From NCBI RefSeq assembly GCF_002217435.1, contig NZ_MUHF01000009.1:119580-183579 (forward strand): 64,000 bases of DNA. Direction: 5' to 3'. The notes beneath the pieces were generated by a model. The model was given only the letters and a program-made list of their open reading frames with translations. It was not told the DNA's origin and did not search any database. Both the position numbers and the translations under genes were made by a program. Each line of letters starts with the position of its first letter. Position 1 is the first letter of the stretch. This DNA is from Flavobacterium reichenbachii (GTDB lineage: Bacteria; Bacteroidota; Bacteroidia; Flavobacteriales; Flavobacteriaceae). Shown here one piece after another: positions 7,988 to 17,340 of this stretch.

Positions 7988-9568
7988 TTAATTCCCATTA
8001 AAAACCAAATACAAAGCCAAAATTACCAAACCCAATAACCCAAACAAAAGCTTAACCTTTTTACTAGTTTTAGGAATATCTGTTTCATCTGAAAAATTAA
8101 CTTCAGGATTTTTATCGGTTAATGAAATAATAACTGCTGTAATTAAAAGCACAGCAAAAATGTAAAACGAAATCAATAAAAAGTGAGGCCAAGCTGGATA
8201 TTTATCGGCAGGAAAAATCCATAGATATAAAACTCCAACAAACAAACTAAACGCAGAACCCCAAGAAAGCGTTGCATTTACGGCTTTTTTGGTAGTGCGT
8301 TTCCAGAAAACACTCAAAAGGAAAACAACAGATAATGAAGGCGCTAAGAAACCTAAAACCGCCTGAAAAATATTAAATAGATTTTGTCCTTTGATATTAT
8401 CAATAGCAATGGCAATTAAAATAGCCAAAAAACATCCCGCTGCAATTGTGATTCTTCCAATTTTGATTTGATCTTTAATAGTCGCATTTGGATTGATTTT
8501 CTTTACATAAATATCATTAGTAAAAACGGTGCTCAAAGCGTTTAGCGATGAACCAATTGTTCCCACCAAAACCGCAATCATCACACAGATTACCAAACCG
8601 TTCATTCCGCTTGGAAATAAGTTGGTCACCATTGTCATATAAGCCAAATCGGAGTTTTTGCCTAATTCTGGATATAAAGCATAACACAAAATTCCGGGAA
8701 GAATAAACAACGGCAAAGCCATAACTTTTAACCATCCGATAAAGTTTACGCCCAATTGTCCCTGCTCCAGATTTTTTGCTCCCAAAACGCTCTGCACCAT
8801 CGATTGATCTGTACAGAAAAAAGCAACTGCAGCAACTGGATATCCTAATAAAATAGCAGGCCACGGATAATGAGCATCATTTGCAGGCTGTACTAAATTC
8901 CAAAAGTTAGATGGCGTTTTTGCAATTAAAACATCGATTCCGCCTAACTTTTGCAAACCTAAATAAGAAAGTGTCAGTGAAACTACAATCAGCAGAATCA
9001 TCTGAAAAACATTCACTTTTGCAATTGCTTTTAATCCTCCCGCAAATGTGAAAATCCCAGAGAAAATCACTAAAACCGTAACACTCTGCCACATCGGAAT
9101 TCCTAAAATCTGGCGGACTAAAACGCCTCCGCTGAATAATCCTAAAGACAGCCAGCTTACTAATATTTTGACCAAAGCATACCAAGCCAAAATATTCTGA
9201 GTGCTGTCGCCGTAGCGTTTTCCCATATATTCGGGCATTGTGCTTACTTTGCTCGCAATATATCTTGGCGCAAAAACCATTGCTAAAAGCAGTAAAAACA
9301 CAAAAGCATACCACTCAAAATTTCCGGCTACAATTCCGGTTGCGTAGCCAATACTCGCAAAAGCCAATAATGACGACGGTCCAACATTGGTTCCCCACAT
9401 ATTAAATCCGATGCTGTACCAGCTTAATGAATTTCCTGCCAAAAAAAGCGTTTCGTTTTTCTTGCTTTGTTTCACGCTTACGACCCAGCCAATAACTAAT
9501 AAAGCCACCAAATAAACGGCAACAATTACAAAATCCAGCGTTGTTAATTTATCGTAGATGCTGTTCAT
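7988..9568 (-). CDS. Sodium:solute symporter (SSS family)
   Basis: This 526-residue membrane protein has about 14 hydrophobic helices and features of the SSS/SGLT family: a first helix LDFVIVAVYLVALLVIGW, then FLAGNSLSWYSIGFNMWGTNVGPSSLL, and FTNDIYVKKINPNA in the middle. It should use the sodium gradient to bring a sugar, sugar acid or similar solute through the inner membrane. Its start overlaps the stop of the upstream Gfo/Idh/MocA gene by four bases (ATGA), so the two are translationally coupled and the transported compound is probably the substrate of that oxidoreductase. In this region a pectin-derived sugar is the likeliest cargo; that is inference. Confidence 0.85.
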   Translation of the reverse strand: MNSIYDKLTTLDFVIVAVYLVALLVIGWVVSVKQSKKNETLFLAGNSLSWYSIGFNMWGTNVGPSSLLAFASIGYATGIVAGNFEWYAFVFLLLLAMVFAPRYIASKVSTMPEYMGKRYGDSTQNILAWYALVKILVSWLSLGLFSGGVLVRQILGIPMWQSVTVLVIFSGIFTFAGGLKAIAKVNVFQMILLIVVSLTLSYLGLQKLGGIDVLIAKTPSNFWNLVQPANDAHYPWPAILLGYPVAAVAFFCTDQSMVQSVLGAKNLEQGQLGVNFIGWLKVMALPLFILPGILCYALYPELGKNSDLAYMTMVTNLFPSGMNGLVICVMIAVLVGTIGSSLNALSTVFTNDIYVKKINPNATIKDQIKIGRITIAAGCFLAILIAIAIDNIKGQNLFNIFQAVLGFLAPSLSVVFLLSVFWKRTTKKAVNATLSWGSAFSLFVGVLYLWIFPADKYPAWPHFLLISFYIFAVLLITAVIISLTDKNPEVNFSDETDIPKTSKKVKLLFGLLGLVILALYLVFNGN

Positions 9569-10629
9569 AATCCGTATTCGTTAAGGATATTGGCAATTTT
9601 AACTGGCATTCCTGTCTGCAGAGATTTATCCATTGCTTGTAATAAAGCCACGGTTCCAATTCCTTCTTCCATGTTTGGATAAGCTTCAAAATCCTGTTCG
9701 ATACTGTCTGCAAAATATTCTAAATAATTCTGATATTCTCCTCCGTGATGACTTTGACCTTCAAAACGGAAATAATATTTTATTGTGCTGTCGCCCCAAG
9801 TAATCACTTTTTCTTCACCCGTTTTGTCTGTAACGGCATAACGCAATTCATGATAATCGGCCTGACTTGCTCCTTCTGTTGCTCTTAAAATCGTGCTCAT
9901 ACCGCTGTCGCGCTGCGCTGGCTGAGTTGGCGAAGTATAAACGCCGCTTACTCTGGCAATTCTTCCATCAGTCGCTTTAAAGATAAAATGCATCGTATCT
10001 TCATTCTTTAATCCAGCATTTTTTCCATTACTGCTGATCATTCCGTAACCCATCACTTCTTCAATATTGGGTAAATACCATCTTATGAAATCTACAGGAT
10101 GACTCAAACCTCCGTACAGCCATTTAAAGGATTGCAAAAGCGACCATTCTTTCTTTAAAAACCATCTGTGATCGGCGTGATATTGCGCTTCAATTGTAAT
10201 TAAATCTCCAATTAATCCTGCTTCATAATCAGCTCTTTGTCTTTTTGCAGGTTCGAAGAAACGCGAACTTTGACCAATGAAAACTTTTTTTCCAGATGTT
10301 TTACTCAATTCTAACAGCTCTTTGGCATCAGAAAGATCGTCGATAAAAGGTTTGGTACAAATCACATGTTTTCCATGCAGCAAAGCTTGCTTTACGTGCT
10401 GTGCATGCAAATGATCGGGTGTATAGATTGCAATTATATCAATAGAAGTATCATTTAATAGATCTTCATAATTGGTCGTGTACGAATGAAAATCGAATTC
10501 TTTTGCTCTTTGTTTGCACAAATCTTCGTTTCTGTCGCATATTTTGACAAGCTCTACTTTTGAACTTTCTATGGCAGCCGACATTGTACTTCGTCCTTCT
10601 CCAAGTCCCAGAATGGCTATTTTTAACAT
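9565..10629 (-). CDS. Gfo/Idh/MocA-family NAD(P)-dependent oxidoreductase
   Basis: A 354-residue cytosolic dehydrogenase. The Rossmann half starts with MLKIAILGLGEGRSTMS (glycine-rich dinucleotide motif) and has the family's lysine motif as CTKP near residue 91 (usually EKP). The C-terminal alpha/beta half includes the conserved active-site region GGLSHPVDFIRWYLP near residue 174. Such enzymes oxidise or epimerise hydroxyl groups of sugars and inositols. The last bases overlap the symporter start by ATGA, so both form an uptake-and-oxidise pair. A gap of about 150 bp separates it from the beta-helix gene on the same strand. The substrate is not predictable. Confidence 0.85.
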   Translation of the reverse strand: MLKIAILGLGEGRSTMSAAIESSKVELVKICDRNEDLCKQRAKEFDFHSYTTNYEDLLNDTSIDIIAIYTPDHLHAQHVKQALLHGKHVICTKPFIDDLSDAKELLELSKTSGKKVFIGQSSRFFEPAKRQRADYEAGLIGDLITIEAQYHADHRWFLKKEWSLLQSFKWLYGGLSHPVDFIRWYLPNIEEVMGYGMISSNGKNAGLKNEDTMHFIFKATDGRIARVSGVYTSPTQPAQRDSGMSTILRATEGASQADYHELRYAVTDKTGEEKVITWGDSTIKYYFRFEGQSHHGGEYQNYLEYFADSIEQDFEAYPNMEEGIGTVALLQAMDKSLQTGMPVKIANILNEYGL

Positions 10630-10777
10630 GGGTTGTGGTTATTTTAGATTATTGATTTTAGATTATTTGTAAATCTTCTTTTAGATTAGTTTTATTTTTT
10701 CACGCAGATTTAGCAGATCTGGTAGATTTTCTTTCTTCTTGACTCTCCTGTAAATTCTTTCTTCTTGTCTCTTTCTT

Positions 10778-13291
10778 CTATTTTTTCTCCTCTACATTCA
10801 CTTTATTCAAGAAAATCCAGGTTTCATCTGGTTTTGCGCCTTCAATTCCGGATTGGTATTTTTTCATTAAGGCGTTCCAATCGTCGACACGTGGATTATT
10901 TTCGGTTGTTTTTGGATTTAGTTTATCCAGATTTTCTCCTTTTGGGATACTGATTATCAAGATTAATTGTCTGTCTTTTTTTAAAACCTGCAATTGCTGA
11001 AAATCGGCATTACAGAAACCTTTGGCTACTTCTGGCCATTTTTCGAATTGTGTCGTATGATAGTCTACATATTCTTTTTGCAGTTTTTCATCAGCAGGTA
11101 AATTGGCTGTTAAAACTATATTTTCCCAATCTGATGCTGGTTTTGAATCTTTACATCTTTCGAAGTTTTGAAAATCGTAAGCCAGATCTTCGTAAATTTT
11201 AATTTCTAAAGAAGGAAAAGCCAAAGCCAGTTTTCGTTTTGTTCTTTCCGGCTGATTCATTTTTCCGTAAATAACCAAATGATTTTTCCATTGGTACAAT
11301 TCCTGACCTACAATTCTAAAACCAGTCAACGTCGATTTGATTTTTTCGAGATCAAAATCAGAACCTATTAATTCAATTGCATACGGTTTTGGCATTTCCT
11401 GCAATCCCCATTTTTCATCAACGACAACTTCTTTTTCTAAAGCTGTATAAGGCGCTCTGATTCCGGCAGCATCTTTAATTTTAGTACTTACATACGGATC
11501 GTTGTGTTCCCAAATATTTCCTTTTGGACCATTATGGTTTTTTAAGATTTTCTTCTCTGCAATCCAGTTGTTTTTAATCGTAAAACCTTCACTTCCTTCA
11601 TCGGTATACAAATACAGCCATAAAAAAGGATCGTGTGCATACGGACTGTTGTAAACCTTGTCAATATAATTTTCTTCAATTCGGCTGTTAGGCTGTGCCG
11701 AAAGCGTATAAATTCCTGCAACATCATGTAAATGTTTGGCATAATGATGAATTTTATTCGCCAGAATTTTGTTGTTCTGCATCACGTTTGGCGTGTGCGT
11801 CCAACCCCAGCCCATTGCCATTCCAGAATACGATACATCCGAAATTTCGTTGTGTTCAATAGTAATATTTCTAACGAATCCTGCACTGATTCCCAAAGTT
11901 CCCCAATCTTCATTGGTTACGTTTGTGATCAAATTATCAGCAATCACTTCATCAGAACACATTTCTCTTTCATCTTTTATAATCAAAGGCAAATGTGCCT
12001 CAAAAGCTTCTTCAGAGAAAATTCCAACATTAATGGCACTTCCTCCAATATCTTTAAATAAATTTCCTTTTACGGTATTGTGATTCGTTCCTTTATTTAA
12101 GTCTAAACCTGTCGAAGACAAATGCTCAAAACGGCAGGATTCAAACTGAATATTATTCGAATAATTTACTTCAACTGCAGCGCGAGGTCTCCCAACCCAA
12201 GCCTGATTTTCTAAACTCGCCTGATTTGGCGTTCCGGGAACTTTCAATTTATAAGCATCCAGCAAATACATTCCCGACTGTAACGGCACATGTCCTTGCT
12301 CTGACGGACGAAGCCAATTGCTGTATTGAAATGAAATTCCTTTAAATCTAAAATGGCTTACAGGCGAATCAATCGTTCCTTTTACTTCAACTAAGTTTTC
12401 TAAAACGGGAGCCGTAACTTTTACCGAATTAATCTCTTCTCCTGCCCTCGGAATATAATAGATTTTTGCATTTTTTTTATCTAAAAACCATTCACCAGGT
12501 TCGTTCAATAAGGAAAGGGCATTGTTTAAATGAAAGGCTGAATTTCCGTTGTTTTTAGAAATCCACGGTGCAGGCCATGGATGCTCGCTTTGAATTCGGC
12601 TTTCAGGTTGTTCAAACGAAAGTCGGGCACTGTCTTTTTGTACCTCAATATTTTTAATTCGAAGATTGGCAATTGACCACCATTGTACAATAAACATTTC
12701 CATTCCCGGCTCAAACTTAACTGATTTATCTTTAAACGGAATCCAGCAGGTTTGCGATTCATGATCCCACGACAAAATTCTGTCCATTGCAGTTCCTGCG
12801 GTATTTTTGGCTCTAACGGCTTTTTTTCCGTTTACCCACAATTGTCTGTAGTTAATAAGCGAACCGGCTTTTTGAGGTGCATCTGCAACCCAAAATGTTC
12901 CTTTTTTACCATTTAAAACGTTGACTTTTTTCCAGTTTTTGATTTCAATTCCACCGCTTATAATGGGTTTTGCATTTGCATCGGCTTCAATTGTTGTCGG
13001 ACTTTCTGCAGTTCCAGAATCTTCTGGTCTTATAAATAATGGTTCATTCAAAAAATGCGTTCCATCCATCACAATAATTCGAATACCGTCTTTTATAGAA
13101 GCATCTTTTAATCTTCTTAATTCGCGTGCGTTTCTAACAGCTGTTTGTATCGTAGCGAGAGGACTTGCTTTGGTTCCGGGATTTTTATCATTTCCATTTT
13201 TCGAAACCCATATTTCAGCCGCATTCATCGTAAATGAAGTGCAGATTATCAAAAAAAAGAGTTGCATTTTAGTGAAAGTATTCAAAAACAT
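10778..13291 (-). CDS. Secreted right-handed beta-helix protein with C-terminal L-rhamnose-mutarotase-like domain
   Basis: This 837-residue protein starts with a signal peptide (a second Met, residue 9, would give a more compact one) and the typical opening of parallel beta-helix enzymes, EIWVSKNGNDKNPGTKASP. Residues about 30-600 form the helix of short beta-strand repeats (NIQFESCRFEHLSSTGLDL, then NITIEHNEISDVSYSGM) found in polysaccharide lyases and related glycosidases. The final 200 residues differ: EYVDYHTTQFEKWPEV, then RVDDWNALMKKYQ and GAKPDETWIFLNKV follow the order of the L-rhamnose mutarotase (RhaM/DUF718) fold, including the His of the active-site HxxxWPE-like segment. A degenerate copy may precede it (GFRIVGQELYQWKNHLVIYG). 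The protein might cut a rhamnose-containing glycan and bind or interconvert rhamnose. The helix call is firm; the tail is a motif match only. Confidence 0.72.
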   Translation of the reverse strand: MFLNTFTKMQLFFLIICTSFTMNAAEIWVSKNGNDKNPGTKASPLATIQTAVRNARELRRLKDASIKDGIRIIVMDGTHFLNEPLFIRPEDSGTAESPTTIEADANAKPIISGGIEIKNWKKVNVLNGKKGTFWVADAPQKAGSLINYRQLWVNGKKAVRAKNTAGTAMDRILSWDHESQTCWIPFKDKSVKFEPGMEMFIVQWWSIANLRIKNIEVQKDSARLSFEQPESRIQSEHPWPAPWISKNNGNSAFHLNNALSLLNEPGEWFLDKKNAKIYYIPRAGEEINSVKVTAPVLENLVEVKGTIDSPVSHFRFKGISFQYSNWLRPSEQGHVPLQSGMYLLDAYKLKVPGTPNQASLENQAWVGRPRAAVEVNYSNNIQFESCRFEHLSSTGLDLNKGTNHNTVKGNLFKDIGGSAINVGIFSEEAFEAHLPLIIKDEREMCSDEVIADNLITNVTNEDWGTLGISAGFVRNITIEHNEISDVSYSGMAMGWGWTHTPNVMQNNKILANKIHHYAKHLHDVAGIYTLSAQPNSRIEENYIDKVYNSPYAHDPFLWLYLYTDEGSEGFTIKNNWIAEKKILKNHNGPKGNIWEHNDPYVSTKIKDAAGIRAPYTALEKEVVVDEKWGLQEMPKPYAIELIGSDFDLEKIKSTLTGFRIVGQELYQWKNHLVIYGKMNQPERTKRKLALAFPSLEIKIYEDLAYDFQNFERCKDSKPASDWENIVLTANLPADEKLQKEYVDYHTTQFEKWPEVAKGFCNADFQQLQVLKKDRQLILIISIPKGENLDKLNPKTTENNPRVDDWNALMKKYQSGIEGAKPDETWIFLNKVNVEEKK

Positions 13292-13652
13292 TATTTATAG
13301 TATTGATTTTTTTCTTGAGATAAAATTACGAGGCATTTAATTTAAAGCACTATTAATTCCACAAATAAATGTAATTTTAACACTTTTACCAAATAATAGG
13401 CACAATTTAAAAGAATATAAAATCACTGGCATCCTGTACCCTCCTGTATTTAGGCAGTCGGGGTTATTTACTTTGGGAATTATAAGTTTAATAAAGTCTG
13501 CTTCATTAATAAAAAAGATACCAATACACACCTGTTTACGCTTTCGCGAAAAGCAAAATCTAACCGTCAATTAAAGAGATTATACAATTGAATTGATATT
13601 AAGCATTACTCTTAAATTTTTGTCAAGATTAAGTTTTATAATTATTTTTTAA

Positions 13653-13674
13653 TAGATTTGTGTAATCGATTACA
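13653..13674 (+). promoter_or_regulatory. -7 box with abutting palindromic operator before the polygalacturonase gene
   Basis: TAGATTTG at 13653-13660 matches the Bacteroidetes -7 consensus TAnnTTTG. Immediately behind it, 13661-13674 is the perfect 14-bp palindrome TGTAATCGATTACA with a central CG, the style of LacI-type operators. An operator over the transcription start implies repression. No clear -33 element is visible at the usual distance. Otherwise the gap 13292-13757 shows nothing recognisable. Confidence 0.6.
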
Positions 13675-13757
13675 TTTAGATTTATTTATTTTTATAGGAA
13701 TATATTTTCTCAATCAATAAAAAAATCACGAATAAATACCAAAAAACTTACTACTAG

Positions 13758-15443
13758 ATGAAAACCAAACCAATTTACCGATTATGTCTTGCAATTGCAA
13801 TTGCACTTGCTGGCTGTACCACGAATCTTATGGCTCAAAATTCAGATTCTTATGATACTTATAAGGATATTGAATTTAAAATGCCAAAAGTCAACGAGCC
13901 GATTATCCCAAACAATACTGTAAACTTAAAAGATTTTGGCGCAGTAAACGGAGGTTACGTATTGAATACTAAAGCTTTTGAAGCTGCTATAGATGCAGTT
14001 TCTAAAAAAGGCGGCGGAAAAATAATTATTCCTCCAGGCATCTGGCTTACAGGGCCAATTATCTTAAAAAGCAATATCGAACTGCACGCACAAACTGGTG
14101 CTCTCATAAAATTTTCTCCAGACAAAAGTTTGTATCCGCTTATAGAAACCAGTTTTGAAGGTTTAAATACCTGGAGATGCATCTCGCCTATTTATGGCAA
14201 AAATCTGGAAAACATCGCCTTTACAGGAAATGGTGTATGGGATGGTTCCGGAGAAGTTTGGAGACAGGTTAAAAAAGACAAACTAACAGAAAGCCAATGG
14301 AAAAAAGTGATTGCTTCCGGCGGTGTTTTGAATGAAAAGAAAACAAGCTGGTATCCTTCTGAAGTTTTTATGAATGCCTCTAAAGGTGCAGATCAAAATG
14401 TGCGTCTGGACCTAAAGACAAAAGAAGAATTTGAAAAAATTCATGATTTTTTACGTCCGGTTATGGTGAGTATTCAAAACAGTAAAAGAGTTTTATTTGA
14501 CGGTCCGGTTTTTCAAAATTCACCAGCTTGGAATATTCATCCTTTAATGGTAGAAGATTTGATTGTGAGAAATACTACTGTTCGTAATCCTTGGTATTCT
14601 CAAAACGGTGACGGACTTGACGTAGAATCCTGCAAAAATGTAATCGTAGAAAATTCTAGTTTTGATGTGGGTGACGATGCAATCTGCATTAAATCAGGAA
14701 AAGATAAAGACGGACGCGAAAGAGGTGTTGCATGCGAGAATATCATCGTAAAAAACAATATCGTTTATCACGGTCACGGCGGTGTAACAGTGGGAAGTGA
14801 AATGTCGGGCGGTGTAAAAAATCTTCATGTTTCAAACTGTACTTTTATGGGAACTGATGTTGGTTTACGTTTTAAAAGCAATCGCGGTCGCGGCGGTGTG
14901 GTAGAAAATATTTATATCTCTGATATTTACATGACTGATATTCCGTCACAAGCGATTTCATTTAACCTTTATTACGGCGGTAAATCTATTGCAGAAACGT
15001 TGGAAGAAGGCGGTGATAAAATCGTTAATAAAGCAATGCCCGTAACTATTGAAACTCCTCAATTTAAAAACATTTCGATTAAAAACGTAACGATAAAAGG
15101 CGCTCAACAGGCTGTATTTTTGCAAGGTCTTCCTGAAATGAATTTAGAAAATATCGAAATCTCTAACTTGATCTCAAAATCTCAAAAAGGTTTTTCTATA
15201 ATTGATGCAAAAGGAATTAAAATTACAAACGCCAAATTGGATATTGAAGACAAAAATGCATTTGAAATCTATAATGCCAAAAATCTGTCTTTAAAAAATA
15301 TAGAATTTAGTGCCAATTCATCTCAGGCTGTTACCATAAATGGTGAAGCTTCTGCAAATATTGATTTAAGCGGTTCTCCGGTAAATTTTTCTAAGACGAC
15401 GACTGTTGATAAAAGTGTGCCTAAGAAAGCGGTTAAGTTTTAA
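13758..15443 (+). CDS. Polygalacturonase-type glycoside hydrolase (GH28)
   Basis: The 561-residue protein has an N-terminal signal ending in ALAGC, which may be a lipobox (Cys 20). From residue 57 it is a GH28 parallel beta-helix: start motif VNLKDFGAVNGG, then the catalytic series NGDGLD (near residue 286), GDDAICIKSG (near 307), HGHGG and RFKSNRGRGG, which correspond to the family's NTDG, DD, GHG and RIK motifs. It hydrolyses galacturonan or rhamnogalacturonan, or removes terminal uronic acid, in the periplasm. The gene stands alone on the plus strand and has its own operator palindrome. It is followed by a repeat and a bidirectional terminator. Exo versus endo action cannot be decided here. 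Confidence 0.88.
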   Translation: MKTKPIYRLCLAIAIALAGCTTNLMAQNSDSYDTYKDIEFKMPKVNEPIIPNNTVNLKDFGAVNGGYVLNTKAFEAAIDAVSKKGGGKIIIPPGIWLTGPIILKSNIELHAQTGALIKFSPDKSLYPLIETSFEGLNTWRCISPIYGKNLENIAFTGNGVWDGSGEVWRQVKKDKLTESQWKKVIASGGVLNEKKTSWYPSEVFMNASKGADQNVRLDLKTKEEFEKIHDFLRPVMVSIQNSKRVLFDGPVFQNSPAWNIHPLMVEDLIVRNTTVRNPWYSQNGDGLDVESCKNVIVENSSFDVGDDAICIKSGKDKDGRERGVACENIIVKNNIVYHGHGGVTVGSEMSGGVKNLHVSNCTFMGTDVGLRFKSNRGRGGVVENIYISDIYMTDIPSQAISFNLYYGGKSIAETLEEGGDKIVNKAMPVTIETPQFKNISIKNVTIKGAQQAVFLQGLPEMNLENIEISNLISKSQKGFSIIDAKGIKITNAKLDIEDKNAFEIYNAKNLSLKNIEFSANSSQAVTINGEASANIDLSGSPVNFSKTTTVDKSVPKKAVKF

Positions 15444-15455
15444 AAAAATAATCTC

Positions 15456-15557
15456 AAAACATACCACGTGGTTTCAACCGTTGTGTGTAATATCGATACG
15501 CAACGTATTGTTACGTAACGTAATGTTTCCCGTTGTTAAAACCGCGGGCTATGTTTG
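15456..15557. repeat. Palindromic repeat family B, copy 2
   Basis: It has the same borders as 7863-7957 (AAAACATA ... TATGTTT) with inner arms GTGGTTTCAACC and GTTAAAACCGCGGG. The centre, rich in ACGTAACGT-like palindromes, differs from the first copy. Confidence 0.7.
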
Positions 15558-15609
15558 ACAATTTTACAAATAAAAATCTTTGTCAAGATTTTTAACTTTG
15601 ATAAAGAGC

Positions 15610-15646
15610 AAAAAAAGCGTGAAATTATAGATTTCACGCTTTTTTT
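15610..15646. terminator. Bidirectional terminator between GH28 and lactonase genes
   Basis: A 16-bp perfect stem AAAAAAAGCGTGAAAT / ATTTCACGCTTTTTTT around a 5-nt loop lies between the convergent genes. Confidence 0.85.
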
Positions 15647-15664
15647 ATATTCTAAAATTAAATG

Positions 15665-16501
15665 TTATCCATTTAAATTATAAAACTCATTAGCATTTTC
15701 AAACCAAATTTTATTTTGATCTCCAATCGAAAACTTCGAAATATAATCCTCTAAAGTTTTAACCACTTCATGATAATCTGAAGCTACATTTACAACTGGC
15801 CAGTCTGATCCGTACATCAATTTATCAGTCGAAAAGTTTTCAAAAATAACATCCAGATATGGTTTTAAATCTTCCGGTTTCCAGTTTTTCCAATCGGCTT
15901 CTGTCACCATTCCTGAGATTTTGCACCATACATTTTCGTGTTTTGCAATTTCTTCAATGCCGCTTTTCCACAAATCAATGCTTCCTGATTTGATATTCGG
16001 TTTTGCAATATGATCTATCACAAATTTCTGATCTGGAAAATCTTTTACTAAGCTTAATGCAGCAGGCAATTGACGTTCAAAAATCAAAATATCATACGTA
16101 TAATTAAAAGGTTTTAAGGCTTCAATTCCTCTTCTAAAAGCTGCTCCATACATAAAATCGTCCGGTTCACCTTGTACAACATGTCTAAAACCTTTTAGTT
16201 TTTTCTTATTTGAGAAGAAACTTAAACGTTCTTCTATATTTTCATTTCTCAAATCTACCCAGCCGACAACTCCTTTAATGAAATCATTTTTAGAGGCTAA
16301 ATCCAGCAAAAAATGGGTCTCTTCTTCAGATTGACTGGCCTGAACTGCCACACAGCCTTCAAACTGATTAGCGTTTAATAAAGGCTGCAAATCTTCTGGA
16401 AGGAAATCTCTCTGAATTTCCTGCATTGTTTCATCAATCCAGCTGTCTCGAACGGGATCAAACTTCCAAAAATGCTGGTGGGAATCAATTCTTTTACTCA
16501 T
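15665..16501 (-). CDS. Amidohydrolase-family sugar lactonase (L-fuconolactonase/L-rhamnonolactonase type)
   Basis: The 278-residue cytosolic protein belongs to the amidohydrolase-2 (COG3618) group: N-terminal metal motif DSHQHFWKFDP, HVVQGEPDDFM, VIDHIAKPNIKSG and C-terminal MYGSDWPVVNV. Known members hydrolyse aldono-lactones of L-fucose, L-rhamnose and related sugars after oxidation by a dehydrogenase, giving the aldonic acid. The SDR gene lies six bases upstream on the same strand and probably supplies the lactone, so the pair performs the first two steps of a non-phosphorylating sugar oxidation. L-fucose and L-rhamnose cannot be told apart by eye; nearby rhamnosidase and mutarotase-like sequences favour a 6-deoxyhexose. 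Confidence 0.82.
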   Translation of the reverse strand: MSKRIDSHQHFWKFDPVRDSWIDETMQEIQRDFLPEDLQPLLNANQFEGCVAVQASQSEEETHFLLDLASKNDFIKGVVGWVDLRNENIEERLSFFSNKKKLKGFRHVVQGEPDDFMYGAAFRRGIEALKPFNYTYDILIFERQLPAALSLVKDFPDQKFVIDHIAKPNIKSGSIDLWKSGIEEIAKHENVWCKISGMVTEADWKNWKPEDLKPYLDVIFENFSTDKLMYGSDWPVVNVASDYHEVVKTLEDYISKFSIGDQNKIWFENANEFYNLNG

Positions 16502-16507
16502 AATTTC

Positions 16508-17305
16508 TTAATTTACATCGCTGATTAAAGCACGGTCTAAATGTACGTAACCTCCATCCACAAAAACAAATTGTCCAGTAGTATGTGATGATTTTTCTGA
16601 AATGATAAAAAGCGCTGTATCTGCAATTTCTTCCGTCTTGGTCATTCGGCTTTCTAACGGAATACTTTTATTGATTTTATTTAGAACGGTTTCGCCGTCT
16701 GGCAATGTTTTAATCCAGTCTTCGTATGCCGGAGTATAACTTTCTGCAATAATAATCGCATTGGAACGAATGCCGTACTGAATTAAATCTACTGCCCATT
16801 CTCTCGTTAAACCCAAAACACCGCCTTTCGCAGCAGCGTAACCAGAAGTCCCGCCCTGTCCTGTTAAAGCGACTTTTGAACCTATATTTAGAATATTTCC
16901 TTTTGATTCTTTCAAATAAGGCAATGCATATTTTACAAGCAAAAAGTAACTTACAACATTCAATTTCAACGAATTCATAAAATCTTCGTAACTAGAATCT
17001 AATCCTGCTCCGTCATTTACTCCGACATTATTGATTACGGCATCAATTCTGCCATATTTTGCTGCGATTTGTAGTACTGCATTTTCGATTTCAACTGGAT
17101 CTGTAACATCAGTCTGTACAAATAAAGAATCAATACCTCTTTGCTGAAGTTTTTCCGCGTAAGCAAAACCTCTGGCATTGCGATCTAGCAAAACCGGAAT
17201 CGCACCTTCATCGGCAAGTCTGTTGATGATTGTTTCTCCGATACTGCCTTCCTTTCCAGCCGAACCGGAAACGACAACAATTTTATTTTTTAAGTTTAAA
17301 TCCAT
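16508..17305 (-). CDS. Short-chain dehydrogenase/reductase, probable sugar 1-dehydrogenase
   Basis: A 265-residue classical SDR. The catalytic set is present: Asn in INNVGVND, Ser in NIGSKVALTGQ, and SGYAAAKGG with Tyr and Lys; the C-terminal GQFVFVDGGYVHLD is standard. The N-terminal cofactor loop reads VVVSGSAGKEGSIGE, slightly longer than the usual TGxxxGxG. SDRs placed beside an amidohydrolase-2 lactonase are often L-fucose or L-rhamnose dehydrogenases, oxidising the anomeric carbon to a lactone with NAD(P). The lactonase start lies six bases after the stop, so they form one transcript. Substrate is inferred from context only. Confidence 0.82.
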   Translation of the reverse strand: MDLNLKNKIVVVSGSAGKEGSIGETIINRLADEGAIPVLLDRNARGFAYAEKLQQRGIDSLFVQTDVTDPVEIENAVLQIAAKYGRIDAVINNVGVNDGAGLDSSYEDFMNSLKLNVVSYFLLVKYALPYLKESKGNILNIGSKVALTGQGGTSGYAAAKGGVLGLTREWAVDLIQYGIRSNAIIIAESYTPAYEDWIKTLPDGETVLNKINKSIPLESRMTKTEEIADTALFIISEKSSHTTGQFVFVDGGYVHLDRALISDVN

Positions 17306-17340
17306 TTCTTTCTTAATTAATTACAGTTACAAATTATTAT

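Noticed and set aside
10765..10953. Plus-strand and other small open frames opposite large genes
   Set aside because: They lie inside well-supported genes on the other strand, have no domain content and follow codon shadows.
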